DNA of 64,000 bases from Ziziphus jujuba (GCF_031755915.1 NC_083387.1:26353001-26417000), one strand, 5' to 3'; shown: positions 34,537 to 46,713, counted from the first letter of the stretch. Notes: generated by a model not told the origin, from the letters alone. Numbers and translations are program-made.

Positions 34537-37097
34537 TGTTAGGACCCATCCAGAATTCCTCCCCAGAACCCTAGATAAGCCCTGATCCTAGGGAAATACC
34601 ACCGAACCTTCCAATGGAAAATCCGGCAGCACCTCCCCTAAGGGTAGGACTAACCAAAAATTTCCTGCACTGAAAACACACTTCTATATTCATCCCCTTA
34701 TTCCTCCCACAATACTACAAATTGATTCCACAAATTTGCAACACTCCAAATTAATAACAGTAACCCAGTGCATAAATAATACATAAATGTCCGAGACAGT
34801 ATACAGAGCTTCATGAAGTACTACTAAGTATAGAATACAACATGGATGAAAGAAATATTACAATTTCAATAAATGAAGAACAGGGTACTTCTCGAACTAA
34901 GACAGCGATGGAGATCAAGTCCGCTCCGGATGAATACCGACAAATCTGGTACCTAGAGGAATGGAATTTAAAAATATGAGATGCTAATCATCTCAGTGAG
35001 TGACCCTATCTACTATACAATTATAATACCACGGTAATAAAGTATATAAATAATAATTAATTGCAAATAATAATTTCTCTCAAAACCCTTACAATTCTCT
35101 CGGTTGGAAAAGTTTCCCTTTTAAAACCTTTTCACAAAACCCTTTATTCGTATTCCCCAAAAACCAAGACATCAATTCATTCAAATGAATGTCAAATAAA
35201 ATATAATAAGTCAAGCATCCAAAAATTTATAATTAAAAGAAATTAATTTATTGAATAATTAAGTAAAGGGAAAATTAAACCAATTTAAAATCCCCATTCG
35301 AATAAATACCAAAAGCAGTATTAATTATATTTTTAATTCCAATACAATTTCAAAATATTTATTTTAAAATCCCAGTTCTGAAAATCACTTGATGCACCCA
35401 CTATATACCAGTGGCGTCAACAGTACCCAGCGTCCCAAGGTACCGCTAGACAGGAGGTTATAGAGAGAAACCGGCATACGGTCGTGTGGCGTCCCACCGC
35501 ACCGCTGCAAACAGATGTCCCGGCCATGGAGGGGCGGCCTACCCTCATCCGATGGTAACCACAAGTCAACCCCATAAAATCACCTGAGCGCTACTCACAC
35601 CCACCTGCGAGCTAATCACATCCGTGTGCACACTAACCATATCACATATAAACAGAACACCAGTACGTGTATGGTGCATCTAAAAATCATAAAATCCAGA
35701 TATTTATTTTATATCTCAAAATCTCAAATTTTCCATAACATAACGGGTTTATTCCATCCAATTAAATCCGTAAATTTCCCACAATTCCTTTATAATCATC
35801 GTCATAAATTCATCGCATAAATTCCATAATTTTCAAATCCACCAGCTCTCAAATCTACCAATTTAAATATTCAATTTTTGCCAATAGCATAAATATTTTT
35901 GAAATATAATAAATTAAATCACATAATATTCCAGGGGCATACTTATAAAAATTGAAGTCACCAACATAAACAAATATTTTCCTTGAAATATTTGAAAATC
36001 AAATCATGCCCAAAAAATGTTAAAACCATAAGAATTTCATATATAATTGAATTACAAAATTCTCAATACCATAAAATAATTTTCACACGGCATAAATTTA
36101 TATAATGCATATTTTCTTTAATCAAAATAAATCCACCAATAATTTCCACAATAAATCAATTAAATATTTGACACATAGAATATAAATTTCAAATATTCAA
36201 TTCACACAAAATATTCACAAATTTAATTTCCGAAATTAATTTGAAGGTGGGTCACTCACCTTAAGCACGTATCTCAATCAAGATCCTCTGCAGGATCGAC
36301 TCCACTACTCGCACGTGCACCTAAAACATCCACAATACACCAAACCAAATATATTAATATTTTAATCGGGTAACTCCCAAATGGGTACCCGGGGAGCGAA
36401 CACAAACGACAACCAAAGTTGACGAGTAATATACCGAATCGAAGCTTGAGCGACGAGGATTACAAATCCGGTCTTACTTCCCGGAGATCGGACTGGTGGT
36501 GGCCGAAATCTCGCCGGAAAGCTTTCGAGATTCAACTCTTTGATCCTTTCAATCCATCGCGAATTGGGGGAAAAGGACCCCAGATTTGGATTCAGGGGGT
36601 CGGAATCAGTGGAGAGGGACCGGCGGTGCAACTGGGTACTCGCCGGAACAGTGACTTCCGGCGAGCCGCCGCGGTCACTGCAACCATCGCCGGCGGCGGC
36701 GCATGCGGGGCCGTTGGCTGAGATTTTTAAGGGTTTTGTAGATCAAGGGGAGAGGGTTCCAACGGGACCGGCGGTGAGGCAAATGGAGGCCGGACGGCGA
36801 AGAAATCGGGGTTTGAAGGTTTTCGGTGCCTCGCCGGAAAACGCTCCGATCCCGGTGCGTCGGAGGTCCGGTGGCCGTGAAATTTGGTGGGCTGGCCGAA
36901 AATGAGGAGGTGGTGAGGGGTGGATGGCGCGTGTGGCCTGAAAATGGCCGGAAAGGAGTCAAACGGCTCGATCTGGGCGCGTCCGGCGACCGGCGGTCGT
37001 GAAATTTTGGGGTTTGGTCAAAAATGGGGAGGGGTTCCCATCTGGCCGGCGGGTGTAGCAAGAATCGACCGGAAAATTTGTCGATTCCGGCGGCCGG

Positions 37098-37133
<36 letters not shown>

Positions 37134-37631
37134 CCTCTTTCTCTCTCCTCCCAGATATTTTTGCCAAATAAAAGCCACCGTGGGTGATACTGTTCACCCA
37201 CGTGGACCAATCAGGTGACGACACGTGGCATTACTGTGCACTTAAGCCAGATATAATAAAATATTACGGTATCCGGCAAACTTCACACATCTATAACTTT
37301 TTAACCAGATGTCCGATTTAAGCGTGCCGCTAGTCTATGAACTCGTATCGACGAGTACTTTACAACCATACAAAAGTCAAAGCAAAATTATACAACGATA
37401 AAAAGTCAACTTCCGGCACCTTCTGGACAGTTTGCACCTCGACTTGTTTTGTCCATAACTTTCAAACCGTAGCTCCGTTTTTGACGTGCTACTAGTCTAC
37501 GAACTCGGGGCATCATGCACTTCGCCACGGTACCCTCTTCAACTCAAAATTTCAACTGGAACAAAAGGTCAACTTTTGACCACTCGATCAACGTGCACGA
37601 ATTCCGATGTGGTTTGGGACGGGGTGTTACA
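34537..37631 (-). repeat. Solo LTR of the gypsy family inside the lectin gene
   Basis: A 3,095-bp solo LTR (+ strand TGTTAGGACCC...GGGTGTTACA) with a clean 5-bp target duplication CATAC at 34532-34536 and 37632-37636. It has a W-box cluster near 37550-37600, a GC-rich leader with a CT repeat (about 37100-37130), donor GT at 36259 and acceptor ending 34953 on the - strand, and a somewhat longer intron-like segment (about 1.3 kb). Confidence 0.94.
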
Positions 37632-37679
37632 CATACCCTCAAATCATGGGAATTCAATTCAACTGTGGATATCAAATAA
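37632..37679 (+). pseudogene. Legume-type lectin pseudogene, C-terminal end
   Basis: After the target duplication the last lectin codons read HTLKSWEFNSTVDIK and a TAA stop at 37677-37679. The RHT..SWEF end is diagnostic of L-type lectin domains. No transmembrane segment or kinase follows in this frame, so the ancestor was either a soluble lectin or a receptor kinase that lost its 3' part. Confidence 0.85.
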
Positions 37680-37984
37680 TGTTGTTTGCCATCATAGATG
37701 CTAAGAAATATGTTTCTGTGATTGAAAATAACAAGAAATAATAATGCAGCTATACTTTTCTCGTTTTGGATTTAGTATATCCTGAAAAATTAATCAATGG
37801 TAAAATTTGAACAAGATGTGGAATTAATAAAATGACTTTTTTTGATTAAAATTTGAAAGTTTGATTTTTCACCCAAAAAAAAAAAATGAAAGTTTGAAGC
37901 AAAAATGAGTAGAATACGAAGGCACCACTAGCCCCCTCAGATTGGGTGGGGGGAAAAAAAAGAAGAAAAACCAAAACAAAAGGA
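37680..37984. other. Non-coding stretch after the lectin
   Basis: AT-rich with an A run (37876-37886). Nothing else is recognised. Confidence 0.4.
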
Positions 37985-38418
37985 ATGAAATGCTACGTAA
38001 AGCGAATTAAACAATATTGCAAGTTAAGCAGCATAATATTTCTTGAGATATTCTAAATTCCAATTATGTGCGATCTCTGTTCCTTTTAATTTTTCGAGTT
38101 TGTAGGCTCCAGTCGAGCTATTAAGTGATTCGATATGGACAATCCCAATTTGGTTCTAGTTTTTCAGAGTCAATTCCTAGAAAATTATGGAATACTTTTC
38201 AAAACACTAAATCCCCAACTCAAAATTGTCTTAGCTTTACTCTAGTTTTGTAGTATGGTGCAGCCACACTATGATATTGGCTGAGATGAATCATGGCTGC
38301 TTCTCTCTTTTTGTCCATTCCATCTAGTATATGGGCCATCAAAGAGTCATTTTGCTCTTAGAGTTGAATATTGATTGAAGAGTTGTCTTAGATAATTCTG
38401 CTGGAATGGCCCCAGTTC
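37985..38418 (-). pseudogene. Gypsy integrase C-terminal remnant (unrelated gypsy lineage)
   Basis: Read on the - strand, broken frames give AELSKTTLQSIFNS, then a KREKQ-like segment, AAPYY-like and DNFELGI-like pieces, and an end like YKLEKLKGTEIAHNWNLEYL. This order matches the C-terminal end of pol in plant non-chromovirus gypsy elements. Several stops and indels are present. Its 5' part is absent; the solo copia LTR at 38424 marks its right edge. Confidence 0.65.
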
Positions 38419-38423
38419 CATAT

Positions 38424-38976
38424 TGTTGGTTATGTGATTCAAAGAAGTCAAAGCTGGAGTTATTTTTCTACATAGTTGCTGTCATCAAAACTACGTCGTT
38501 TCAACCTTATATCATTAAACAAAACTGTGAGTTTTGGCTTGGTGGTTTAAAGAGAAGCTGGCAGTCACGTAAAGGCTTTCCAAGAGTCCTAACAGCAATA
38601 GAGATATGCAGCAATAGTTCTACAGCAGCAACAGTTCTGCAGCAACCGTTTTCTTTGATGTTAATATAATTTAAGTTCTCTTTCTCTTTCCCTTTAAGTT
38701 TTTTCTCTTTAGTATTCTCTTGGGTGAGAGTTGTGAGGTGAGAAAGGTTGTACAAGGGGATTTTGGGTCTGGTATATGGGTTTTAGGTGGAGCTTCTAAA
38801 ACAAAGAAAGAGAACTAGATAAGCTGTAAAACGCATTCAGTTATAGTGCATTTGAACTCCTTGTGGAGCTCCGAGGACGTAGATTCAATCTTTAATCGAA
38901 CCTCGTAAATTCTGTGGTGTTTTGATCTAGTTTATTATGTAATTTCTTGAATGTTTGTGTTGCTGAAATTGTAACA
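38424..38976 (+). repeat. Solo copia LTR
   Basis: 553 bp starting TGTTGGTTATG and ending AAATTGTAACA, with target duplication CATAT on both sides (38419-38423 and 38977-38981). It contains the common copia R/U5 landmark CTCCGAGGACGTAGATTCAA followed by GAACCTCGTAAATTC. No internal region remains. It is unrelated to the two copia elements elsewhere in the window. Confidence 0.85.
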
Positions 38977-38998
38977 CATATACTAGGGAAAAAAATGG

Positions 38999-39529
38999 CC
39001 TTTAGCTAGTTATAGAGAAAATAATAGGAGTTTTGGCAAATCGAACTTAATGAAAGAGTGTCTATGTAAGGCTGATAAATTGAAGACAGACTGCTGTATC
39101 GTTTATTTGATCATAATTTTTTTTCCTTGTTTGGTATTTCTCCGTCATTGTCAATTGGACACTTATTTTGTTGTTTATAGAATGATACTGTAATGCATAT
39201 TGGTCGTGAGTTAATTCTAGTCTATATCTCTGGCTCTCTGGCTCTCTGTTCTTGATTGTTGTTTACTCTATTTTTAAGATTGCTAGAGATGGTTTGTTTT
39301 GAAGTTGATATTTCTTTTTTCTTTCTTTTTTTGTTTATTGTTTGGTAGAAATTTTATCACTTCATCATTGTCAATTAGGTACATATTTTGATGTTAATAG
39401 AATGATATCTTAATAGAAGAAATACTAGTCATGAGCCAATTCTAGTCTATTTCTTTGTTTCTCTGTTCTTGATTGTTGTATACTCTGTTTTTCTTTTCTT
39501 ATGTGATTGCTAGATTTTTTCTTATGTGA
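38999..39529 (+). pseudogene. Scrap of DC1 gene exon 2 end plus 3' flank
   Basis: 39005-39110 matches the end of exon 2 (a SFGKSNLMKEC-like reading). The following 400 bp match 45410-45900, the 3' flank of another scrap, including the CTCTGGCTCTCTG microsatellite. At about 39530 this flank jumps directly into internal exon-2 sequence, marking a recombination breakpoint. Confidence 0.65.
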
Positions 39530-39960
39530 ATGCGGTGATGAATTGAAGTTAAGCATATAAATGAAGAGCATGGCATTTTACCTCTTATGTGGACTCGTTC
39601 ATAACCTGCGTAAAACTATGCTGTTGGATGTCACTGAAAATCTTCTTAAAGATTGGCTTTTAAGCCTGAACATTCTGGAGTCGAATGGTTTAAAAATTGA
39701 CTTTTTTCATTCTCATCTAGAACGAATTTTGTTTTCTTAACTTGTTTTTGAAGAAGAGAGAGTTATAGATGAAGATAAAAAACCGTGTTGATGAAAAAAT
39801 TGCAGATTTGCTAAAAAAGATTCAAGGGATAATAGCTGAGATGGAGAATTTAAACACAAAAAAAATCTTGAAAAGCTTTGTAAAAGTCATAAAGAAACAA
39901 CCGTGAGAGTTTGATATCTAAGTATTAGATTGTGGGAGATGATTTGTTCTGACTCATTGT
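39530..39960 (+). pseudogene. Scrap of DC1 gene exon 2 (C-terminal domain)
   Basis: Reads ELKLSI-MKSMAFYLLCGLVHNLRK, LKDWLLSLNILESNGLKIDF and HLERILFS and then a stop. It is nearly collinear with 20654-21120 and shares its 3' flank to about 40205. There is no exon 1, and the coiled-coil part is frameshifted. This is a pseudogene fragment from the same duplication family. Confidence 0.75.
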
Positions 39961-40257
39961 CGGTTATGGGCACAGATTTTTTATAAAATAAATATATGTA
40001 CAATCGAATACATGTTTCTGTATGTAAACATGAATCAAAATTGTAGAAGAAGATAACGCAAAGTGGAAAGCCACGTAATTTATTAGTGGATGTCAACAAA
40101 CATCATCTTCTTAAAATTTTGTATCTAATATATTTGCTCCCAAATATTGTTTTTCATTTCATGTATTTGGGATTAATGTCCTTGTACTTTAGATTCTGTA
40201 AATGCTATTGTTCTAAACCATTTTCTTCCATGTTCTTGTGTATTTTTTCTTCTAGAT

Positions 40258-40639
40258 CTACTGTGTGGTAGACCTACTCATCCTGCACAATTTCGTCTTT
40301 CTGCTCCACTGTGTGGTGGCCCTCCTCATCCTTTGTCAGGTTTTCTTCTTCAGCCCTTCCAGCACCTCCACAACGTGTTGCCCGCTAGATCCTTCGACCT
40401 CCCCTAGCTCCATATTCTACGTCAAACTATTTGTAGCACAACAGAAAAAGATGTATCTGCACATGGACTTGACGTAGAATCTTTAGAGCTAAAGGATGTT
40501 GAAGAGTTTAATAAGCACCACATTGTGGAGCTGCTGGAAACAACAGAAGAAGAAAACATACCAAAGGATGAGTACGGCCACCACGTATTGGAGTTGGAAG
40601 CCAAAAGTGTGGAGGATGAGTAGGGCCATCACACAGTGG
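40258..40639. repeat. Long inverted repeat (hairpin) with 168-171-bp arms
   Basis: The left arm (40258-40425) and right arm (40469-40639) are imperfect reverse complements around a 43-bp loop. For example CCACTGTGTGGTGGCCCTC on the left matches the reverse of the CACACAGTGG end on the right, and TTCTACGTCAA faces TTGACGTAGAA at the loop. Similarity extends a little further on both sides (about 40245-40658). A transcript through it would fold into a long hairpin, a possible source of small RNAs. The right arm encodes short repeats of the form HH-x-V-x-L-E. I see no terminal target duplication. Confidence 0.75.
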
Positions 40640-40657
40640 TGTTAGAAAGAAGAAAAT

Positions 40658-41243
40658 GGGTCAATTTCATGTAAATGTGTTAATTTCGTGTAAAGGGATC
40701 AATTTTGTGTAAAGGAATCATGTTGACAATTTAATAAATGGGTTATACGGGTTGTGCCATGTTACATGTTTATTAAACTGGTCATATTTGGGTTAAAAAT
40801 TTCTGACACGATTAATACACGATTCGAGATTGAATTGAGAAATTTCATACTATTAATAAACGGATTGACATAAACATGACACGGAAGCACGAATTGTCAC
40901 CCCTAGTTACCACTCTATTGCCAAAAAGAAAATAAAAAATAAGGTAATTTTTAATTATAAAATAAGATATTACAGATAATAAAATTAATTAAATTTTAAT
41001 TTTTTTTTTGGGAAACAAACATTATTTTTTCAAGTTAAAGAATATAAAAAAAAAAGTATTAATTCGTGTTATCATGTCATATTCGTGTCAATCCATTTAC
41101 TAATCGTGTCCGATTATTCAACCCAACCCAACCCGTTTATTAATTTTGTTGGAAATCTTCAACCCGAATACAATACAAAATTGATCTGTTTACACAAAAG
41201 TGATCTATTTACGCAAGATTAACCTATTTATATAAAATTTATC
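40658..41243. repeat. Inverted-repeat element (MITE-like)
   Basis: The left arm (about 40658-40902) and right arm (about 41061-41243) are diverged inverted copies around an AT-rich spacer. Landmarks are ATTGACATAAACATGACACG and CGAATTGTCACCCC on the left against AATTCGTGTTATCATGTCAT and CGTGTCAATCCATTTAC on the right. The outer parts also contain short direct reiterations of a TTTACACAAAATTGATC-like unit. It resembles common plant miniature inverted-repeat sequences; family not assigned. Confidence 0.6.
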
Positions 41244-42573
41244 TAATTAAATAAATTACTTATTAAAATTAATTATTTCATATAAAATAAAAATAATTTA
41301 GTCGTTAATTAATCCAAAATTAAAATATATATGTAAAACTATATAATTGGAGTTACAAATTTGCAATAATATAGCATATGATATAATAATATAACAATCT
41401 CATGTAATAGTTAAATATAGATACATTTATATACATAATAAATCTAATACCACTACTCTAAAAATAATATAAAAAAAGCTTTATTAATAATTATATTTTT
41501 AATTTTCTACATGTCCAATACTCTTAGACATATTTATTTATTTATTTATTTTTTATGTTCATAAATCCATGTATGTATTAAATATATTATATTTAAGTAA
41601 ATAAATATTATTTTAATAGATTTGTTTTTTATTTTGAATTAATAAAAGAAAATTAATAATACAACCTTAAATCAGTTTGAAATTTAGTAATAACTAATGT
41701 ATTATTAATGGTAAATTTAATATATTAAAGTTATAATTTAAATGGGTTATAATTGTATGGGGTCGAATTAATACATTAATTGACACGTTTAGTTAAATAG
41801 ATCAATTTAATTTTAAATTAAATGGATCAATCCGAAATTGACATGTTTAGTTCACTTTTTATCTTTTATCTTTTTTTTTTTTTCTGCATAACTTTTTTGT
41901 TTGTCCCCCTTCAATCTTGGGGAAAAAAAAAAAAAAACTGGCATTGCATCTGTGGGGAAAAAAAAAATAAAAAATACTAATTTAGGATTACAAATTTTGA
42001 GATCGTGGATGAAACCGAAATACAATTTATTTATTTATTTTTGTCTTCAATTTTTGGCCATTTCTTCAGACTTATTGTCCAAAGTTGAATATATGACACG
42101 TACTTGTTCTCATTATTTAGCCACCTCTTCTGGTGATTCTTAATTTAAATTGTACTTGATTGTGGATAATTATGTAATGAATGATTTATTCTAATTTAGC
42201 TTAACTTGATGGTCTGAAACCAATCTTGAAAAGAAAAGAGAACTAAGGTCGAAAAAGAAAAGAAACGTAAAGAAACAAAAAAGAAAGGAAAAGAATTTTT
42301 CGTGAGTGTTTATGCAGAAAAGAATATAAACACATAACTTTCTACTGGGTATCCTGTCACTCGATTTCACATGAGTTGCTTTTTGGAGTGTTTGACAAAT
42401 TTTAAGAAAATGCTTTTGCTCTTCACAAGCAATTCTAATTAAAGCCAATGAGAGGCTTCCTAAGAAAGAATTTTTGCAAGAGCAAAAGAAGAAGTAAAAG
42501 TTATACCAAATAGAGCTGTAATAGTGCCTAGCATAAGCTAAACGACAACGGTAAGGGTAATAAATATTATATG

Positions 42574-42608
<35 letters not shown>

Positions 42609-42758
42609 CTTGCAGTTTTGTTCCTTACCATCTCTTGAAGCAATTAATCCAGGAAAACCATTATGATAGCTAATCAATATATAGATATATATACTATGGA
42701 AATGAATTTTCATATTTGTCTCTAGAGATCATTGAGATCAAAATTACGGAGATCAGAA
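41244..42758. promoter_or_regulatory. Upstream region of the DC1 gene at 42759
   Basis: AT-rich and non-coding. 41940-42240 matches the 5' flank of pseudogene copy 2 (3130-3440), so it predates the duplication and may include the promoter. A (TA)n tract lies at about 42580-42608. No TATA box can be chosen reliably among the many AT runs. Confidence 0.4.
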
Positions 42759-45038
42759 ATGGATACTCCGGCGTCAAGTCATGATCATCCTTTGGTCCTA
42801 AATCATACCATGCATAATCGTCATGAGCTTGCTTCCCTCCTCCACTGCAACAAATGCGGATACGCTATCGTGAGAGGTTCTTTTTATTCTTGTTTTCACT
42901 GTGGCTATCACCTCCATTATCATTGTGCTGTAACAATGCCACCCAAAATCAATCACCCCTTTCACCCTCAACACCCCTTGTCCTGGTGTATTATAGGGTC
43001 TTTTACATGTGCCTTTTGCTATCCACATGATAGCAATTTTCTAAACCCATTGAGAGAAGAATATTATTCATACTCATGTATTGAGTACAATTTGAAGTTG
43101 GATATTGAATGCGCTTTGGCACCCACCATAACATGCTATGATGATCAAACTCGACCTCTTTGTCATCTACAACCAATGGACCTTGTTGAAAAAGAAGATG
43201 GATTATCATTTTCTGCTTGCTGTGTATGTGAATCACCATCTCGATTTGGTAGCTCAACGTATTATTATTATTGCAAAATATGTGAGTTTTCTGTTCACAA
43301 ATCATGTACTAATTTTTCTAGAGATATAATGCACCCTTTTCATCCAAAACATCGTCTTTTCCTTCATTTTTCATATGGCATACTTGATTGTTCTTCTTGC
43401 GGGAGAGATTGTTGTTATAGGTTCAATTTTCGATGTAAGGAGTGTGACGTTAATGTGTGTATAAGATGTACTTTTCTGAGACCTTGCATAAGATATCAAG
43501 GGCATGACCATCTTCTTTGCTATGTTAACTATGTATGGAAATTTTATTCCCGTACTAGTTGTGATGCTGATGATGCTTATTGTAAACAATATTCCATGGG
43601 TGACTTAAGTGAATTTAATTGGAGTAGAAACCACGTATTGCGTTGCGTTCCATGTCAGTTCAATCTCCACTTACTTTGTGGTCCATTGCCATCCGTCATA
43701 AAACACAAATGCCATATTCACCCTCTCACTCTCGTTGATTCATTGATTGAAGATGATTCAGGTGAATACTACTGTGATTCTTGTGAAAAGGAAAGAGATC
43801 CACGACTTTGTGTTTATTATTGTGAAGGATGCAAGTATGTTGCTCATGTCCAATGTGTGATATCCGAGGTATAGTTTTAGCAATTTTCATAACCCATTTT
43901 AAGTTATTATCCCAATTACTATTTTGGTAATATTGTCGAATTCACTAGCAAATATGCATAAAAATAGAGAGATAGGGAAAATCTATATTTTACAAATATT
44001 ATTTTCTTTGCAAAATTATAGATTTAACTCATAATTATGTCACCCTGAATAATATCCTTCATTCGTTACTACTGTTTAATAATCTTTTACAATTAATATG
44101 ATATTGATCTATCCTTGAATTATGAACATTTTTTTTTTTTTTTTTTGGGTCAATCTCCTATCAGGTTTTACGTGTATTGAAGGGAGAATTAAAAGATGTA
44201 GAACTGAGAATTGTGGGACAAAATGAGCTTGACACAGAAATAATGGAGAAAAATTTAGTGCTAGACAAAGAGAAAGAGGAAAGTGCCTTGGTGGGGGAAC
44301 AAGGTAAGGCTTCCATGACCTTGATGGATTTAGTTTCCGAGTTATCGAAAAGAATTGGACGATTTGCACTTAGTGTTAGTAGATTATAAAACATATAGTT
44401 CATCAGAAATGCATCAACCAGTTGAAGTTAAAGATAACATCCAAGAGTTTATCAATTTGCTTCAGAATTCGAATTATTCATCAAGAAGGTTTCAATTAAC
44501 AGCTGATGACTTGAAGGTAAAAATTGTCAATGTTGGGAATTATAAGGTAACTCACAACTTGGCTCACATTCTCAAGGACTTGCTTGCTAAGTATGGAGAT
44601 GTTAGTGGTGGAGATGAGTCGAAGTTAAGTACAGCAATGAAGAGCATGGCGTTTTACCTCTTATGTGGACTCATTCATAGCCTGCGTAAAACTTTGCTGG
44701 TGGATGTTACTCAAAATCATCTTAAAGATTGGTTTTTACGTCTGGAAATCCTGGAGTCTAATGGCTTTAAAATCAGCTTTGTTCGTTCTTGTATAGAACG
44801 CATTTTGCCTTCTTACCTTGTTTTTGAAGCAGAGAGAGTTATAGATGAAGATAAAAAACGTGTTGATGAAAAAATTACGGATTTGCAAAAAAAGATTCAA
44901 GGGATAGTAACTGAGATGGAGAAATGTAAAAAAGATCATGAAAAGCTTTGTGAAAGATATAAAAATACAACCAAGTTTAAGGAAGACAGTGAGAATTTGA
45001 TATCGAAGTATAAGATTGTGGGAGATGATTTATTCTGA
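42759..45038 (+). CDS. DC1-domain protein with helical C-terminal region; exon 2 frameshifted
   Basis: Exon 1 is 42759-43868 (ATG at 42759; 370 codons, open throughout), ending GAG|GTATAG. The intron is 43869-44164, ending CTATCAG. Exon 2 starts at 44165 in phase 0 (VLRVLKGELKDVELRIVG). Exon 1 codes about six DC1 modules with recurring HPFHP-HPL, C-x2-C and H-x2-C patterns. One module is damaged: SCIEYNLKLDIECA has Tyr where relatives have the second Cys. Near 44345-44352 two bases are missing relative to the equivalent stretch in copy 2 (TTATCGAAAAG against TTATCTGAAAAAG). The frame therefore stops at 44389, giving a predicted 444-aa protein, while the rest of the C-terminal domain stays open in another frame from 44355 to the TGA at 45038, including FYLLCGLIHSLRK and a coiled coil. 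It is either a recent pseudogene, a truncated DC1-only protein or an assembly error. DC1 proteins are plant-specific; some have been linked to defence and hormone responses. Confidence 0.75.
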
Positions 45039-45204
45039 CTCATTGTTGGTTATTAGCACAAATTTGTCTATAAATTAAATGTATGTAAGATCGAATACAT
45101 GTGTACGTGTGTATTTATGTAAACATTAACAAAAATTGTAGAACAAGGCAATGCAAAGTGGAAAGCCATGCTTTTTTATTAGTAGATGTCACTAAACATC
45201 TTCT

Positions 45205-45490
45205 TAAAGATTCGTATCCTTAGGTTATGTTAGAGATACAGACTTCAAAATCGAGTTTATATTCGTCAGATTAAAAGAAGTTTTCACGCTTACTTTGGTA
45301 TTCAAGCTAGTAGATATGAAAATGAATTTTGAAGAAGCTAGACCAAAAGATCATACAGCTTGAAGGTAAATTGGAGAGAAATAAGAAATATAGGGACAAT
45401 TAGAGAGAAAATAATAGGAGTTTTGGCAAATCAAACTTGATGAAAGAGTCTATGTAAGGCTGATAAATTGAAGACAGATTGCTGTATGGT
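45205..45490 (+). pseudogene. Scrap of DC1 gene exon 2 end
   Basis: Follows the frameshifted gene by about 170 bp. It matches 2486-2760 of pseudogene copy 1 (DFKIEFIFVRLKEV-like, a YFGIQASRYENEF-like piece and a SFGKSNLMKE tail), with several lesions. It is the 3' end of another array member whose front is deleted. The flank to about 45960 matches 39110-39530. Confidence 0.65.
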
Positions 45491-45960
45491 TTATTTTATC
45501 ATAATTTTTTTTTCCTTGTTTGGGATTTCTCCATTATTGTCAATTGGACACTTATTTTGATGTATATGGAATGATATTGTGCTGCATATTAGTCCTGAGT
45601 TAATTCTAGTCTATATCTCTGGATCTCTGGCTCTCTGGCTCTCTGTTCTTGACTGTTGTTTACTCTGTTTTTAAGATTGCTAGAGACAGTTTGTTTTGAA
45701 GTTGATAAATTTTTTTTCTTTATTTTTTGTTTATTGTTTGGTTGAAATTTTATCACTTCATCATTGTCAATTAGGTACATATTTTGATGTTTACAGAATG
45801 ATATGATAATAGAAAAATACTAGTCATGAGCCAGTTCTAGTCTATTTCTTTGGCCCTCTGTTCTTGATTGTTGTTTACTCTGTTTTTCTTTTCTTATATG
45901 AATGCTCTTGTTTTCTTATAGATTTTTTTTTTTCATGGCTCTTTTCAAATCCCTTTTTTT

Positions 45961-46713
45961 CTTTAAATAATATTTACTTTGGCATGGTATTTGAGGAAAA
46001 ATAAGCACTTATTTTAAATTTGGGACCATGAAGTATACTTAAAAACGAATCCCTTAACCTATGACTAAGATGTTGCCAACACATATTGTTCTGTAAACAT
46101 ATTGTGATTATTATAATTTTTGCAACGGCAACCAATTATAAAATAGTTTCTCCAAAACATAAGTGCCAATTTTTATTTTTTTTGGAATAAAAATAATATT
46201 TTCCTCTCGAAATAGAATCAGTATAGTAAGGAACAAACTATAGATAAGTTTGATGATAAATCGTGCGTAAATAATTTGGTTTAATAGGAATGGTATAATA
46301 ATATAATAAAAAAATCTAATTAATTACTTGACAAATGGTTATTCCTTTCATTTGTTATCAAGATGATGGTGATTTTTAAGATGAATGAATATAATTAATG
46401 GGGGATTTTTGTTTATTCCAAAAAAAAATATAAATAAATAAATAAAGAAAAATAAAAAAGGGGGGATTTTTGTTGTTCGAACTTTATTTGAAGCCCATCA
46501 CTCATACGGAATTATTTCAATACCTAAAAGAATCTAAGAAACCTTGTTCCCTTGGACTTAACTTTGCCTCTTTACTAAGCATTATAAATTTTGATGTCTA
46601 AACCCTTTCAAACACATATTTCCAAATGCCTTTCAGTATCCTTTTTAGTTTAAAATATCCTATATTAGTCCTTATATTATCATCTCTCTCAAAAGCAATT
46701 TTCTTAACACTCG

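Noticed and set aside
40265..40477. 70-codon open frame in the hairpin left arm
   Set aside because: It is a by-product of the inverted duplication, with no homologous pattern on its own strand.
42732..42758. Upstream TTG start extending the DC1 gene by nine codons
   Set aside because: TTG is not a normal start in plant nuclear genes. The ATG at 42759 is the first in-frame ATG and aligns with the start region of the intact paralogue.
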